A stretch of DNA of 5,781 nt from Streptomyces violaceus (lineage in GTDB: Bacteria > Actinomycetota > Actinomycetes > Streptomycetales > Streptomycetaceae), in the NCBI GenBank assembly GCA_000715635.1, contig KL569107.1, forward strand, positions 29,613 through 35,393, given 5' to 3'. Both the position numbers and the translations under genes were made by a program. The notes under the pieces were generated by a model. That model worked only from the letters and a program-made list of their open reading frames with translations. It had not been told where the DNA came from and ran no database searches. How positions within the stretch are numbered: position 1 is the stretch's first letter; each line of letters starts with the position of its first letter. Shown here one piece after another: positions 4,002-5,781 of this stretch.

Positions 4002-5781
4002 TCAGCTCCCGTCGACCTGCGGAGCGAGCAGCACCGGAAGCCGGGTTGTCCGGGGCTTCGCCGAAACCTCGGCCACGGCTCGGGGCAACGCCTGTTCCAC
4101 GCCGTGCACCACGGACAGATGGCGCTCGGCCCGCCCGAACGCCGTGTACACCCAGGGCCGGCTGAGCGCCTGCGCGGCATCGCCGGGCAGCACCACGACC
4201 ACCGCGGGCCACCGGCTTCCCACCGCCTGGTGCGCGGTCAGCGCCCACCCGTGCCGTACGGACTGCTCCACCCGCTCCTTCGGTACGACGACGGCCTCGC
4301 CCTCGCAGGACAGGTGGAGCCCCTCGGCGTCCGCCCTCACCACCCGGCCCGGCAGCGCGCGGCCCGGCACGGGGGAGTGGACGATCCGGTCACCGGGGTC
4401 GAAGCCGCCGAAGCGGCCCGGGCCCGGATTGAGCCGCTCCTTCAACGCCGTGTTGAGCGCGCGGGTGCCGACGGCGCCGCCGTGTCCCGGTGTGATCACC
4501 TGCGTCTCCTCGGCCGGTACACCGATCGCCCGCGGCACCGAGTCGACGACGAGCTGCACCGCCCGGTGCACCGCCTCGCCCGCGTCCCGAACCGGCACGA
4601 TCACGACCTCCTTGCCGGGGGCCTCGACCTGGTTCAGCTCGCCGATGCCGATACCCGAGACCAGCTCGCCCAGCGGCCCGGGATCCGGCCGCCGCGAGGC
4701 GACCTGCGGGCAGATCCGCGCCGCGAGCAGATCCGCGAACACCCGCCCCGGCCCCACGGACCACAGCACCGCCGGGTCCCCGGCCAGCACCAGCCGTGCC
4801 CCGTCGGGCAGCGACTCCGTCAGCAGCGCCGCCGTCTCGACGTCCAGCTGCGGCGCGTCGAGCACGATGAGCAGATCGAGGTCCAGGGCCCCGTCGGCAT
4901 CCCGGCCGGGCCCTTCGAGACCGGCGAGCAGCCCGGAGACGGTGGTGACGGAGGTGCGGCCCTGATCCGCCGTGCCGTCCGGATCGGAGCCCAGCAGGGC
5001 GGCGAAGCGGGTGCGGCCGATCGGGCCGTGCGTGGCGGCCCAGGCCCGCAGTCCGAGGGAGTGCGCGGCGGTCAGCAGCGCGGCCGGTTCGGCCAGGGAC
5101 GCCTCCCCACCGGTGTGCAGGACCAGGCCATGACCGGCGACCGCGCGCAGCAGCTCACCCGCCGACCCCTTGGCCGCGGCGGCGACCCGCTCCCACTCCT
5201 CGGCCGAACCGTCCTGCTTGGGCGCCGAGTTGACCAGCCGGGCCAGACCGTCGGCCAGGCTCTCCTCCGCGAGCGCGTACCGCTCGAGACCGACCAGGAC
5301 ACGGACCGGACGCTCCTCGTCCTCCTCCGCGTCGTCCTGCTCCGCCCGGGCCGGCGCACCGGTCTCCTCCAAGGCGTCCTGGAAGACCAGCGCGTCACCC
5401 TCCGCGATCGCGTCCTGCACGGCGCTGTCGGGCTCCGGCACGCCCCGCTGTGCCAGGGCCGCGAGGAGCGCCGGCATCTCCAGGGCGGTGTGCCCGGCCA
5501 GTGCGGCCTGCTCCAGGAGCCAGACGGTGACGGCCCGGCCCCGTCGTTCGTCGTCCGGGCCGCACTCGGCGCCGAGCAGCGCCCGCGCGAACCCGTCGGC
5601 CTGCTCGGGCCGCACGCCGGCGACCCGCAGCAACTGCCAGGGGTCCGCACGCAGCCGCTCGTCCGCGCCCTCGCCGAGTGCCTCGGCCACCTGCGGCGCG
5701 AGCGTCTCCGGAGCACCGCCCTCGCCGAGCACCCGCCGCACGGTCTGCACCGCCTCCGGCGCGGGAGCCGGCAACGCGGCG
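4002..5781 (-). CDS. RecD2-like helicase-fold protein with degenerate catalytic motifs (N-terminus outside the window)
   Basis: The frame is open to the window edge; a TTG at 5774 is possible but the true start is probably upstream, since RecD2 proteins carry more N-terminal sequence. Residues below count from that TTG. About 37-110 match the RecD2 helix-hairpin-helix region (LRADPWQLLRVAGVRPEQAD, then LAGHTALEMPALLAAL). An acidic linker follows (about 137-155). The helicase-like part runs from about 185: LHTGGEASLAEPAALL replaces Walker A, LLIVLDAPQLD replaces the DEAS Walker B box, and GDPAVLWSVGPG (332-343) is a good motif III. TPGHGGAVGTRALNTAL and GDRIVHSPV precede an SH3-like segment, then ALTAHQAVGS replaces THKSQG, and YTAFGRAERH (543-552) keeps the late Arg. 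The Walker A Lys and Walker B Asp-Glu are absent, so ATP-driven unwinding is unlikely. It may be a DNA-binding or structural pseudo-helicase. The reading frame is intact. Confidence 0.85.
   Translation of the reverse strand, partial: AALPAPAPEAVQTVRRVLGEGGAPETLAPQVAEALGEGADERLRADPWQLLRVAGVRPEQADGFARALLGAECGPDDERRGRAVTVWLLEQAALAGHTALEMPALLAALAQRGVPEPDSAVQDAIAEGDALVFQDALEETGAPARAEQDDAEEDEERPVRVLVGLERYALAEESLADGLARLVNSAPKQDGSAEEWERVAAAAKGSAGELLRAVAGHGLVLHTGGEASLAEPAALLTAAHSLGLRAWAATHGPIGRTRFAALLGSDPDGTADQGRTSVTTVSGLLAGLEGPGRDADGALDLDLLIVLDAPQLDVETAALLTESLPDGARLVLAGDPAVLWSVGPGRVFADLLAARICPQVASRRPDPGPLGELVSGIGIGELNQVEAPGKEVVIVPVRDAGEAVHRAVQLVVDSVPRAIGVPAEETQVITPGHGGAVGTRALNTALKERLNPGPGRFGGFDPGDRIVHSPVPGRALPGRVVRADAEGLHLSCEGEAVVVPKERVEQSVRHGWALTAHQAVGSRWPAVVVVLPGDAAQALSRPWVYTAFGRAERHLSVVHGVEQALPRAVAEVSAKPRTTRLPVLLAPQVDGS

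Noticed and set aside
3808..4965. 385-residue plus-strand open frame across the RecD2-like gene
   Set aside because: The Ser/Thr/Arg/Pro-rich translation has no family resemblance and runs antisense to a gene with RecD2 motifs. It would also run through the hairpin at 3960-3999.
1..5781. A new defence system, mobile element or biosynthetic cluster
   Set aside because: No transposase, integrase, terminal repeats, toxin-antitoxin pair or cluster enzymes are visible. The gene content and base composition look like conserved streptomycete chromosome.

Overview
The window is high-GC DNA with strong third-position GC bias, GTG/ATG starts and two chaplin genes. Chaplins are the secreted amyloid surface proteins of sporulating streptomycetes, so this is almost certainly a Streptomyces or very close relative, from an ordinary core-chromosome region. 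The order long chaplin beside short chaplin, next to a 62-residue basic protein and an acidic-tailed protein, looks like the chpH-chpC neighbourhood as I remember it from S. coelicolor; that comparison is from memory.

Layout, left to right. Bases 1-191 are non-coding and hold a perfect GC hairpin. 192-1517 (+) is a cytoplasmic M20-type zinc amidohydrolase/peptidase. 1518-1666 is an AT-richer promoter region with a good match to a sigma-BldN-type promoter. 1667-1900 (+) is the short chaplin chpH, closed by a strong terminator. 2040-2897 (+) is a long, sortase-anchored chaplin (chpC type) with two chaplin domains, a collagen-like Gly-X-Pro stalk and an LAETG sorting signal. A 14-bp terminator separates it from a convergent small gene at 2977-3165 (-, DUF5703-like). 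That gene diverges from 3213-3938 (+), an unrecognised protein with a very acidic tail; both may be leaderless. A long hairpin at 3960-3999 then separates this from 4002-5781 (-), the C-terminal part of a RecD2-like protein whose start lies beyond the window.

How the genes work together: ChpH and ChpC would be made together during aerial growth. ChpH is the small secreted subunit that assembles into the amphipathic surface fibril layer. ChpC is covalently attached to peptidoglycan by a sortase and is expected to display chaplin domains that anchor or seed that layer. The peptidase, the DUF5703-like protein, the acidic protein and the helicase-like protein show no sequence sign of belonging to the same pathway.

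The best leads are (1) the RecD2-like protein, which keeps the fold landmarks of a superfamily 1 helicase but has lost the Walker A lysine, the Walker B Asp-Glu and other catalytic residues, so it looks like a conserved pseudo-helicase; (2) the 22 uninterrupted collagen-type triplets that form the wall-spanning stalk of the long chaplin; and (3) the divergent pair of apparently leaderless genes with overlapping promoters. I see no mobile element, CRISPR array, RNA gene or defence system.
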